Shown piece by piece: positions 45,150 through 53,409 of a DNA stretch of 64,000 nucleotides. The stretch is taken from NCBI RefSeq assembly GCF_043951865.1, contig NZ_JBINJF010000001.1, positions 359,833-423,832 of the forward strand, written 5' to 3'. Numbering within the stretch: position 1 is the first letter of the stretch; every line of letters starts with the position of its first letter. The stretch comes from JAMQKA01 sp043951865 (GTDB lineage: Bacteria; Bacteroidota; Rhodothermia; Balneolales; Balneolaceae). The notes below the pieces were generated by a model. It made no database searches and had not been told where the DNA came from. It worked only from the letters and a program-made list of their open reading frames with translations. The position numbers and the translations under genes are program-made.

Positions 45150-46376
45150 ATGGATTTATTCGACAAATTGGAGGGCAGACCAGGTCCACTTGGGGAGTTC
45201 ACTTCTGATGGATATGGATATTATACTTTCCCAAAACTTGAAGGTCCCATTGGGCCCGTAATGAAATTTAACGGTAACGATGTAATCGTGTGGAGTGTCA
45301 ACGATTACCTCGGCGTTGGCAGCCATCCCGAAGTACAGCAGGCTGATATTGACGGTGCCGAAAAATATGGATTCAGCGCACCGATGGGCGCCCGCCTGAT
45401 GACGGGAAACTCTGATGAACATGAGGCCCTTGAACGAGAACTGGCTGACTTCGCCCACAAGCCTTCTGCCCTGTTGCTTAATTATGGCTACCAGGGAATT
45501 ATGAGTGTTATTCACGCCCTGGTAGATCGCAATGACTACCTTATTTATGATGAACTGAGCCACGCTTGCATTGTTGATGGGAAACAGCTGGCGATGAGCG
45601 ACAAATCGGTCTTTAAGCACAACGATGTTGAAAGCTTTGAAAAACAGCTAAAGCGGGCCCACCGAAATCTCGGACCCAATGGTTCCGTACTGGTGGTAAC
45701 TGAAGGGGTGTTCGGCATGACCGGTGACCTCGGCATTTTAAAAGAGATGATCGCCCTTAAGGAGAAGTACCCGTTCCGCCTGCTGGTGGATGACGCCCAC
45801 GGATTCGGCACGATGGGGGAAGACGGTTCAGGGACCGGTACGGCTCTCGGATGCCATGACGGTATTGACATCTATTTTGGTACGTTTGCCAAGGCTGTTG
45901 CCCTGATCGGCGCTTTTGTGGCGACCGAGCCCCGTGTGGTTGAATTCCTGAAAGCCAATGCCCGGAGCCAGATTTTTGCCAAGTCGGTTCCCATGCCCAT
46001 TGTAACATCTGCCCGCAAGCGGCTGCAGCTTATCAAGGACCACCCCGAGTGGCGCGACCAGCTGTGGGAAAATGCCACGAATCTGCGGAACGGACTCCGC
46101 GACATCGGCTACAACGTGCTGCCGTCGGAAAGCCCCGTAACGCCGGTTCTGACCAAGGGCAGCACCGACTTGTGCCAGACCATTATGCGACAGTTGCGTG
46201 AAGATCACGGAGTATTTGTCAGTGGCGTTACCTACCCGGTCGTACCAAAGGGCACCGTACTGTTGAGACTCATCCCAACTGCGGCTCACACCGATGAGCA
46301 TATCGAAAAAACGCTCAAAGGCTTTGAGGCGATCAAGGATGTGGTATTCTCTGCAGGTGAGCGTTTATCAGCATAA
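45150..46376 (+). CDS. spt: Alpha-oxoamine synthase, probable serine palmitoyltransferase
   Basis: A PLP enzyme condensing an amino acid with an acyl-CoA; the serine palmitoyltransferase reaction starts sphingolipid synthesis. The 408-residue protein has DYLGVGSHPEVQQA, a HAC segment with the ring-stacking His138 (DELSHACIVDG), Asp214 and His217 in LLVDDAHGFGTMG, and the PLP Lys248 in YFGTFAKAVALIG. The FGTFAKA site and the early GEFTSDGYGYYTFPKLEG segment resemble Bacteroidota serine palmitoyltransferases more than BioF or KBL, which usually have GTLSKA-like sites. It stands alone with its own terminator. Confidence 0.8.
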   Translation: MDLFDKLEGRPGPLGEFTSDGYGYYTFPKLEGPIGPVMKFNGNDVIVWSVNDYLGVGSHPEVQQADIDGAEKYGFSAPMGARLMTGNSDEHEALERELADFAHKPSALLLNYGYQGIMSVIHALVDRNDYLIYDELSHACIVDGKQLAMSDKSVFKHNDVESFEKQLKRAHRNLGPNGSVLVVTEGVFGMTGDLGILKEMIALKEKYPFRLLVDDAHGFGTMGEDGSGTGTALGCHDGIDIYFGTFAKAVALIGAFVATEPRVVEFLKANARSQIFAKSVPMPIVTSARKRLQLIKDHPEWRDQLWENATNLRNGLRDIGYNVLPSESPVTPVLTKGSTDLCQTIMRQLREDHGVFVSGVTYPVVPKGTVLLRLIPTAAHTDEHIEKTLKGFEAIKDVVFSAGERLSA

Positions 46377-46416
46377 GACAGGTTGAAAACCACTTGCGAA
46401 CCTTTACATACAATTA

Positions 46417-46452
46417 AACCTCCAGGGTTTTATAACCCTGGAGGTTTTTTAG
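46417..46452 (+). terminator. Rho-independent terminator after the synthase gene
   Basis: AACCTCCAGGGTTTTA pairs with TAACCCTGGAGGTT, followed by a T run. Almost the same hairpin follows secG at 51354-51388. Confidence 0.88.
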
Positions 46453-46498
46453 TTCGTGACTTTACTTTGCTCATTCAGACATTAGGAAAGAAATATTT

Positions 46499-47890
46499 TC
46501 AGGAGGTAAAGAGCTTTTTAAAGAAGCCGAGCACACCCTTCTCTTCATCATTGTTTTCTCCCTTGCGACCTCCACTCAATTTGTCATAACTTGGCTTTGG
46601 GAGCTCCAGTTCGTTACTTTTCTGGCGCTTTTTACTTCGTTTGCCGCGGCTTCTTTTCCCTTTTTTACGGTTTTGCCCTTTGTTTTTGCCCTTCTTCTGC
46701 TTTCGCTCCCGGACCTTCTTTTTCACTTCATCCGGCAGGGGCAGCTCCTGGGGTGCTTCGCCGAGCTCATTCTTCAGCTGATTGATATCACTTCGGTCCT
46801 GCTTTGAAACCAGTGAGACAATACGCCCCGCCTTGCCGTCCCTGACCAATCCGGCCCGGTACCGGTACTCATCGGGGTCGCCGGGCACATCGTAATTTAT
46901 AACCTGTTTTACATTATCAAGGTCAAGCTCGGCGGCAGAGATATCTGCGATCAGCAGAAACTGGACATCGCCATTTGTAAAGTTGGCAAAGCGCTGGGCC
47001 CGCTTTTCGTCAGAAAGTTTGCCGTGCAGGCTGGTGGCTGAGTAGTTGCGCTTCCGGAGTACACGGTAGAGTCGATCCGTGCCCCGCTTGGAGGCTGTAA
47101 AAATGGCGCAGGTATCGGTGGGGCTGGAATCGATATGAGCCATCAGGGTGGTGATCTTCATCCGGTTGGGCACTTTGATATACCCCTGCTTCAACTGGCT
47201 TGGCACCTCCGGCGGCTCCTCCACCAGCTGTCCGTTGGAGCGTACCTGCTCAAACCCGACGACTTCAGGCTCATCCATGATAAAATCAGCCAGCGATTTG
47301 ATCTCATCATTGAATTCGGCGGCATATCCCAGGGTCTGAAACTCACTAATGAGCCGCTTTTTAATATTCTTGATGGTCGACCCCATGCTGTAAGAAACAA
47401 TATCCTCCAGCTTGTCGATGACCAACAGTTCTACATCACGGAGAACCATAAGATTGTCTTCCAGGATGTTCAGGAGTCGTCCCGGGTTGGCGACCAACAC
47501 CTGCACGCCCTCCTTTACCTCCTGCTCCTGCTCTTCCCGCTTCCCGTCAAGTCCCACAGTCGCACATTCCACCTGGGCGTGATATCCCATGGCCCAAAAG
47601 AGTTCATCGATCTTCTGGCCATCTTCGTGGTTGGGCGTCAACACCAGCACCTGGGTTCCCTTTTCGGCCTCATCATCCTTCGTCTGGATAATTCTTTCAA
47701 GGGCCGGTATGATAAAAGAACCATATTTTCCCTTGTCATCATCGGTTGCTTTTACAAGGACGTCTTTCCCTTCTACGGCCAGCGGAATTACCGACTGTTG
47801 AATCTTTGTTGGTTCCTGGTAGTTCACATCTCGAAGCCCGCTCATCAGTTCGGGGCTCAGATTCATTTCATCAAACGTCAAAGTACTCAC
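46499..47890 (-). CDS. DEAD-box helicase-like protein lacking ATPase motifs
   Basis: The 463-residue protein keeps the two-RecA-domain layout and the Q motif (PTKIQQSVIP, 27-36). However, Walker A is replaced by ATDDDKGKYGSF (48-59), motif Ib by NPGR (135-138), DEAD by DKLE (159-162), motif V by ADISAAELDL (315-324) and motif VI (HRxGRxxR) by YRYRAGLVRDG (342-352). Motif IV-like TASKRGTDRLYRVL and the SLHG strand are kept. A Lys/Arg-rich tail at about 380-425 would bind RNA. It is probably an RNA-binding pseudo-helicase rather than an active unwindase. There is no sign of frameshift. Confidence 0.85.
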   Translation of the reverse strand: MSTLTFDEMNLSPELMSGLRDVNYQEPTKIQQSVIPLAVEGKDVLVKATDDDKGKYGSFIIPALERIIQTKDDEAEKGTQVLVLTPNHEDGQKIDELFWAMGYHAQVECATVGLDGKREEQEQEVKEGVQVLVANPGRLLNILEDNLMVLRDVELLVIDKLEDIVSYSMGSTIKNIKKRLISEFQTLGYAAEFNDEIKSLADFIMDEPEVVGFEQVRSNGQLVEEPPEVPSQLKQGYIKVPNRMKITTLMAHIDSSPTDTCAIFTASKRGTDRLYRVLRKRNYSATSLHGKLSDEKRAQRFANFTNGDVQFLLIADISAAELDLDNVKQVINYDVPGDPDEYRYRAGLVRDGKAGRIVSLVSKQDRSDINQLKNELGEAPQELPLPDEVKKKVRERKQKKGKNKGQNRKKGKRSRGKRSKKRQKSNELELPKPSYDKLSGGRKGENNDEEKGVLGFFKKLFTS

Positions 47891-48012
47891 CTTCTTTTTT
47901 TGTTAGCATTTACTCCGTTCAGCTCGCTTCAAATGCAAACGAGCGCTCAACACGCAGGAATATACAAAACTTATATACTTTGCTCACATCCCTCAAAGTG
48001 ATAACGTATGGT

Positions 48013-48921
48013 TCACTTAAAATTGTCATGCAATCCCAGGGTATACCCCTCAGCCCGGATATACTGGTACGTCATCAATACAATTAAACACAAGCCGATG
48101 AGGCCCAGTAATCCCGCCTCCGGGCCAAAACGTCCACCCGTAAACAGATCGGGTCCCGTTTCATTCACCTGCAGCAGGGAGCTGCGGGAGGGGCTGCCAC
48201 TGACCGGAAAGCCGAAAATGCCCCCCTGGAAAAAATTCCAGGCCGCATGAATACCGCAGGAAAGTGCCAGGCTCCCGGTAAAAAGGTAGGGCAGAGCCAG
48301 TACAATACCCGCAAGAATAATATTTACGGTTGAAACCGCACTGGCATTGGGATTTCCGGCATGCATGATTCCAAACAGTATGGATGAAACAGCAATGGCC
48401 AAAAATACCACTGTTGTATATGATTTTTTGGAATACGAAAACCCCTCGATCATATTTGTAATCTGGTAGCCGCGAAACATCAGCTCTTCGTAAAATCCCA
48501 CAAGCAGCATCCCCGCCAGGTACCCCAGCAGCGGCAGCGGGTAGGCCACGCTCCAGGCCCGCTCCCAGCCAAAACCGGAAAACGTGAGCCAGCCCATCAG
48601 CAGTTGAAGTACAAAAATACATCCCATGGCGAGCGCTCCCATGCCGATACCAACGCCCAGCTCGCTCCACCATCTTTTGTCGAATGCCAAACCCAGAGCA
48701 GCAAACGGGCGGTTGTCCAGGAAACGAACGGCGATCCACGTACTGAGCACAAAAGCGAAAGCACCAGGGAGGCGCCCCAGTAAAAATCCCGGCTGGTCGG
48801 TTCCATATGAAATGAGCATCTGGCCGGCATAAAGCAGGAAGATCATCAGCAAAAACTGGAGTAAAAGCCGCCATCCCGCCCTGAGGCGTTGCTCCTCAAA
48901 ATTATAGAATATATTCATCAA
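48013..48921 (-). CDS. CPBP family intramembrane metalloprotease (CAAX-like)
   Basis: An intramembrane glutamic-type protease family (Abi/CAAX). The 302-residue protein has about eight helices, with EEL-MFR (Glu145, Glu146, Arg150 in GFYEELMFRGYQ), FGIMHAGNPNAS with a catalytic-type His near 190 and CGIHAAWNF with the second His near 247. All core residues are present. It diverges from the SRAP-like gene. The substrate is unknown; roles in protein maturation or bacteriocin immunity are reported for the family. Confidence 0.88.
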   Translation of the reverse strand: MMNIFYNFEEQRLRAGWRLLLQFLLMIFLLYAGQMLISYGTDQPGFLLGRLPGAFAFVLSTWIAVRFLDNRPFAALGLAFDKRWWSELGVGIGMGALAMGCIFVLQLLMGWLTFSGFGWERAWSVAYPLPLLGYLAGMLLVGFYEELMFRGYQITNMIEGFSYSKKSYTTVVFLAIAVSSILFGIMHAGNPNASAVSTVNIILAGIVLALPYLFTGSLALSCGIHAAWNFFQGGIFGFPVSGSPSRSSLLQVNETGPDLFTGGRFGPEAGLLGLIGLCLIVLMTYQYIRAEGYTLGLHDNFK

Positions 48922-48998
48922 CTGAGAAACATTTAATGTTGAATATAAGTTGTAGGTGTCCTAACCTAGGATTTCATCCTAAAAGAACAAACTTTTTT

Positions 48999-49670
48999 AT
49001 GAGTGACCGATTTGTACTGCACGCTTCCAAAGAGACGGTGGAAACCGCTTTTGGTGTAACGACCCAGCGCGACGACTACTTTGAGCCGAACTACAACATA
49101 ACACCGGGTACCCGGGTCCCTGCAATTTTTTATGAAGAGGGGAATCGCAGAATCTATGATTTCCACTGGGGACTTATACCCGAGGGGGCTGAAAATGAAA
49201 AGGAGGGTCAGCAAAATCTTACCCTCCCGGTGGAGGCCCTGAATGATGAGAAGTATGCAACAGCGTTCAAACAGCACCGATGCCTCGTACCCGCCAACGG
49301 GTTCTACAAGTGGAAAACAGGTGAAAAGAAGAGCACCCCGTTTTATATTCGCCTGCTCTCAAACGAGGTGATGGGACTGGCAGCCCTGTACTCTGTCTGG
49401 CAGTCGAGCAGCGGGCGCGATGTCTACTCGTTCGCACTGATCAGTACCAAGGCCAACGCCCTTGTTCAACCGGTGGACGACCGGATGCCGGTCATCATAC
49501 GACCGGAACATTATTCGGCCTGGCTTGGCGAAGGGGGCCCCGAGATAGCTGCAGAATCAGCGATACTCAAGCCGCTGGATCTCACTGAAATGGCGGTAAA
49601 CCGGGTGACCGAAGAGGTCAACGACCCCGACAACAACCACCCGGAGCTGATCCAGCCAATACCCAAGTAA
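48999..49670 (+). CDS. SRAP (YedK/HMCES) domain protein without catalytic residues
   Basis: Active SRAP proteins cross-link abasic sites through Cys2. This 223-residue protein has the SRAP fold (WGLIPEG, RCLVPANGFYKW, PFYIRL, LISTKAN, DRMPVII, W175). The normal MCGR start is instead MSDR, so Cys2 is Ser. The catalytic Glu of GFYEW is Lys104 and the His of HDRMPV is Asp160; the NARAET asparagine region is also altered (LTLPVEAL). The start at 48999 was chosen because MSDRFVLHAS aligns with the family start; an ATG 21 codons upstream would bury it. It may bind DNA or an abasic site without cross-linking. Confidence 0.82.
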   Translation: MSDRFVLHASKETVETAFGVTTQRDDYFEPNYNITPGTRVPAIFYEEGNRRIYDFHWGLIPEGAENEKEGQQNLTLPVEALNDEKYATAFKQHRCLVPANGFYKWKTGEKKSTPFYIRLLSNEVMGLAALYSVWQSSSGRDVYSFALISTKANALVQPVDDRMPVIIRPEHYSAWLGEGGPEIAAESAILKPLDLTEMAVNRVTEEVNDPDNNHPELIQPIPK

Positions 49671-49813
49671 TCTCAAAAGTCATCGTTCATAGTTCCCAGC
49701 TGGTGATTTTTTTGGGAATACTCATCATTTCTGCTTTACGCCTGGCATTTTCCGGTATCTGCGTGCAATACCAACGGTCTGAAACAAAGATGACAAGCCG
49801 GAAGCACCCGGCT

Positions 49814-50710
49814 TCACTCTCCCTGCTTGTAGATACGCATGGTGGGATAGGCCAGCTCGATGTCCTCCTCCTTTTCAAATTCCGTCAGGATATCCTCCCA
49901 GATCGACTGCCCGACACTCCGGCGGCGGCGCGGGTTGGATAGGTGGCGAATAGTGAGGTTGATCCCGCTGTCCTTTACATCTGTGTACACGATGGGCGTC
50001 AGGTAGCGATAATGAATCAGGTAGGATTTGCTCGCTTTTTTGACCTGCTGCTCGGCATCCGTAACTGAATCCTGCAGGTGTTTGTCCGCTATCTCCTGGA
50101 GAAGATCTTTGGCTTTTTTCCAGTTGCTCTCGAATGTGACCAGCACTTCCAGTTCATTCCAGATAAATTCAAAATCGCTGGTATAATTGGCAAGTGGTTC
50201 TGTAAACACCTTGTGATTGGGAATATGGATAACACGGCCGGTACTCTGGTCGGCATGTACCCAGTTGCCGATTTCCAGCACGGTGAATTTAAACACGCGC
50301 GTATCCACAACATCACCCTTTGTGTCTCCAATCTGGATCCGGTCTCCCACATCAAACGGCCGCCTCCAAATGATGAAAATCCATCCCGCAAAATCGGTTA
50401 CAGGATCACGCAGGGCGATGGCCAAACCGGCAGAGAGCAGTCCCAGGAAAGTGGCTACGGACTGGAGCCCTTCAAACCATATTCGCCCCACAATAAAAGT
50501 CCCCAGGAAAACGATAAAATAGGTCAGGTTCTTCCGCCACTTGTATTGAACCGCGGTGTCCTTAACATTCCGGTTCACAATGCGGATTATAAAAAATCGG
50601 ATCAGCCAGAGCACCAACACCACTGCAACAGACTCGATTACCTGCAGGGTTACCCCCGACGAGGTGCTGATGCTGTTGCCAAACCTGTCCAAAAAATCCT
50701 GAAAATCCAT
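49814..50710 (-). CDS. MscS-family mechanosensitive ion channel
   Basis: A small-conductance channel that opens on hypo-osmotic stress. The 298-residue protein has an N-terminal amphipathic segment, three transmembrane helices (about 18-40, 58-80, 88-110) and the pore helix LGLLSAGLAIALRDPVTDFAGWIFI. The MscS beta domain follows, with RRPFDVGDRIQIGDTKGDVVDTRVF and IHIPNHKVFTEPLANYT. The start at 50710 (MDFQDF) is preferred over an upstream TTG. It lies between the SRAP-like gene and secG and is not linked to either by strand. Confidence 0.92.
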   Translation of the reverse strand: MDFQDFLDRFGNSISTSSGVTLQVIESVAVVLVLWLIRFFIIRIVNRNVKDTAVQYKWRKNLTYFIVFLGTFIVGRIWFEGLQSVATFLGLLSAGLAIALRDPVTDFAGWIFIIWRRPFDVGDRIQIGDTKGDVVDTRVFKFTVLEIGNWVHADQSTGRVIHIPNHKVFTEPLANYTSDFEFIWNELEVLVTFESNWKKAKDLLQEIADKHLQDSVTDAEQQVKKASKSYLIHYRYLTPIVYTDVKDSGINLTIRHLSNPRRRRSVGQSIWEDILTEFEKEEDIELAYPTMRIYKQGE

Positions 50711-50853
50711 GATCGATTCACTCAAATTGGGAAGAATACCAATGTACAATAAATTACCATCAGGCTGAATGCAAAATTTTAGTTCTCACACACATTGTGA
50801 TAGAACAGGATTTTGCCTAACTTTGTGGCTCTGAATAAAGAATCAAAGATATT

Positions 50854-51258
50854 ATGCTTTATACCATAATCATTACACTAATCGTCATCATCAGCGTACT
50901 TCTAACGATTGTAGTACTGTTGCAACCCGGCCAGGGGCAGGGACTATCCGGCGGCGGAATAGCCGGTGGAATGGCGGGAGGAGGCGGACTTGGTGCACGG
51001 CGCGCCGCCGATCTGTTGTCGAAATCCACTTCCGTACTAGCCGGCGCACTGCTGGCATTGTCTGTGCTGGCCAACTTTGCGATCGATAATGAAGGTCCTG
51101 CTGAAAGTGCCGTACAGCAGAGCGGCGTTGAACAGCCGGTACAAGACAACATGAACAACCCGTCTCAAACACCTTCTGCGGTGCCGGAACTGCCACAAAA
51201 CGAAGGCAACACCCAGGATGAGGGCGGCGCTGACAACAACGGTGGCGGAGACAATTAA
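50854..51258 (+). CDS. secG: SecG preprotein translocase subunit
   Basis: An accessory subunit of the SecYEG channel. The 134-residue protein has two hydrophobic helices (about 4-25 and 55-75), the SecG signature LLQPGQGQGLSGGGIAGG and GLGARRAADLLSKSTSVLAGALL, and an acidic Gln/Asn/Gly-rich C-terminal tail (75-134) that is longer than in E. coli, as is common in this phylum. A terminator follows at 51354. Confidence 0.93.
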   Translation: MLYTIIITLIVIISVLLTIVVLLQPGQGQGLSGGGIAGGMAGGGGLGARRAADLLSKSTSVLAGALLALSVLANFAIDNEGPAESAVQQSGVEQPVQDNMNNPSQTPSAVPELPQNEGNTQDEGGADNNGGGDN

Positions 51259-51353
51259 GGGTTGTATACCCTGAACTTCCGGAACCTGATGCTGTTTGCG
51301 CCCCCCCCCGAATGGGTGCGACGAATATTAATTTTATCTTTCTGGTACTTTCA

Positions 51354-51388
51354 AACCTCCAGGGTTTTAAAACTCTGGAGGTTTTTTA
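51354..51388 (+). terminator. Rho-independent terminator after secG
   Basis: AACCTCCAGGGTTTTA / AAACTCTGGAGGTTTTTT hairpin with T run, about 95 bases after the secG stop. Confidence 0.85.
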
Positions 51389-51816
51389 TATCCAATTTAT
51401 CATCGGGGTGAGACGCTTTGCAGCAGGTCTACGCATTTCTTGCTCAACATTTGATCAAGAACGTATGACTGTAAGCCCCGCCCCCTCATTTGAGGGAAGT
51501 TTTACCACTCATTTCTAGCACCTCGGGCATCCTCAAAAACTCAAGGTCGCTTTTTCTCCTGGATGGAGGTGTTCCTTCTTATGTGACCTGAATACTCCCG
51601 CACTGTAAGTGCAGGCGTTCGTGTTTGGACTGAACGCCCTTCTCTATTCCAAACATTGCATCTTTTCTACAAGAAAGCTGATTACTTGTCTCCATGTTGG
51701 GTCCCTTCTCAAGGACGTTGCCAATTCGATTCCGCAGGGTTGGTGCATCCCCTGCGCCCCCTGCGCAAGTAGTTGCCAGACTTTTTGAGGAGGCTTTACG
51801 ATCAAAAACAGGCATT
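51389..51816. other. Gene-free gap between secG and an MFS gene
   Basis: No gene is supported. A 94-codon minus frame through 51579-51863 has no family features and covers the MFS terminator, so it is not reported as a gene. Confidence 0.4.
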
Positions 51817-51853
51817 AAAAAAAGGTCCCGATTGCGAAATCGGGACCTTTTTA
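51817..51853 (-). terminator. Rho-independent terminator of the MFS transporter gene
   Basis: A perfect stem AAAAGGTCCCGAT / ATCGGGACCTTTTT with loop TGCGAA or its complement lies 25 bases downstream of the MFS stop codon. T tracts are found on both sides, so it can work in either direction. Confidence 0.9.
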
Positions 51854-51877
51854 ACCTAAACATATAAAAAGCAACGA

Positions 51878-53134
51878 TTATGTAGCTTCGGGTGCCGGTT
51901 CCTCAGCCGCCATTTCATCAACCGTTTTGATATCCGCTTTTTTCTGCCAGAAGTAAAAAATAGTAAACAGTATGATCAGGGAGGCCGGGAACAGCGTCAT
52001 ATCGGCCAGGGTCGCCTGTCCGGCTGCCAACTCCAGTTCGGAGCCTGAAAGCCCCTGTTCAGAATACATGGCGCGATTGGAATCAATCCAGCCACCGATA
52101 ATCGGTTGAAAAATAGCCGTTGAGAACATCCCCATTGCTCCCAGCAGTGAAAGCCCGAGAGCTCCTGTTTTGGGTGCTCGTTTGGCTCCCGTGCCAACCA
52201 TTACCGGCCAGAAGTAACAGATGCCGATAGCAAAGAAGACGGCCGCAACATATGCCATGACACCGGTTGAAACGCTAAACAAGTACGTACCGATCGTAGC
52301 AAAGACAGCTCCACCCAGCAGAACTCCCGGTTGACCGAGCGCTTTCACAACAGGTCCTGCAAAGAAACGTCCCACGGCCATCAATCCTGTGACCAGCGCA
52401 AGGATAATCATCGGGCTTGCACCACTTTGAGCCAATACAATTTCCACCCACTGTTGTGGACCGAACTCCGAGATAGCGGTCAGCGCAAAGCAGAAGAATA
52501 TGAATAGAAACACCGGATTGGTGAGTGCCTTGACGTTTTCTTTTAATGATTTCATCTCCTCCAGCTTGGGCTCAGGGAATTTTTGTCCCCAGAAAAGACC
52601 GGCATAGGTAATTGTCGGAATCATGATAATCCACATCTGGGCTTCCCAGCCAAAACCAAGGCCTGTCGAAAAGTTTGAAATTAAGCTGCCGAGTACGATA
52701 CCGCCCGGGAACCACATGTGGAACCGGTTCAGCATTTTGTCAACCATGTTGCCTTCGTAGGCATCAGCAATCATCGGGTTACAGGCCGCTTCCGTACAAC
52801 CGTTTCCAAGTCCGATGAGCAGGGTGGATATTAACAGCGTGGTGTATCCCCCGGCATAGATCGTCAGGACGATACCCAGGGTATGTACCACAAAGGCAAA
52901 TTGCATGATCCTTTTGGGACCAATAGCATTATAAAAAATACCGCCCAACACCATGGAAATGGGAAATCCAAAAAACCACATGGAATTAATAAAACCAAGT
53001 TGTTGTGCTGTCAACCCAAACTGATCTCCCAACTCCGGTAGAATACCAGCCCGGATGGCAAACGTAAAGGCCGTAGTAATTAGTGCAAAACAACTTCCCA
53101 GAAAGAGTCTTCGCTCGTTTACTTGTTCGCTCAT
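51878..53134 (-). CDS. MFS transporter
   Basis: A major facilitator of the sugar/organic solute type. The 418-residue protein has about twelve helices: FALITTAFTFAIRAGILPEL, GFINSMWFFGFPISMVLGG, LLIGLGNGCTEAACNPMIAD (about 95-115, an early conserved motif), MWFPGGIVLGSLI, and a second bundle from residue 210. It has a short acidic C-terminal tail. The arrangement resembles FucP-like sugar permeases, but the substrate cannot be told. It has its own terminator. Confidence 0.88.
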   Translation of the reverse strand: MSEQVNERRLFLGSCFALITTAFTFAIRAGILPELGDQFGLTAQQLGFINSMWFFGFPISMVLGGIFYNAIGPKRIMQFAFVVHTLGIVLTIYAGGYTTLLISTLLIGLGNGCTEAACNPMIADAYEGNMVDKMLNRFHMWFPGGIVLGSLISNFSTGLGFGWEAQMWIIMIPTITYAGLFWGQKFPEPKLEEMKSLKENVKALTNPVFLFIFFCFALTAISEFGPQQWVEIVLAQSGASPMIILALVTGLMAVGRFFAGPVVKALGQPGVLLGGAVFATIGTYLFSVSTGVMAYVAAVFFAIGICYFWPVMVGTGAKRAPKTGALGLSLLGAMGMFSTAIFQPIIGGWIDSNRAMYSEQGLSGSELELAAGQATLADMTLFPASLIILFTIFYFWQKKADIKTVDEMAAEEPAPEAT

Positions 53135-53409
53135 ATTATTTGTTTTGTTCTAAAGTTATAGTCACAGTTTATCACTCATCCACATATATAAGAGGCTGTA
53201 TCCCCAGCAATCTAATCCCTTTTTATTAAATTATTTGATGGATAAGCTAATCCGCATTGAATATGATGATCTAAAATAGAAAAGTCATTAAAGAATTCAA
53301 TTTTTTTGAAATTATTTTACGAAGGGTTTTTCAAAAGTACGGGCAGCCCTGTTGACTATGACCTTCGGGATTGCAAAAATATGTTATGTTTACATATAAC
53401 CGGATTAAA

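Noticed and set aside
51579..51863. 94-codon minus-strand frame downstream of the MFS gene
   Set aside because: It runs through the MFS terminator, has no family features and has cysteine/arginine-rich composition unlike its neighbours.
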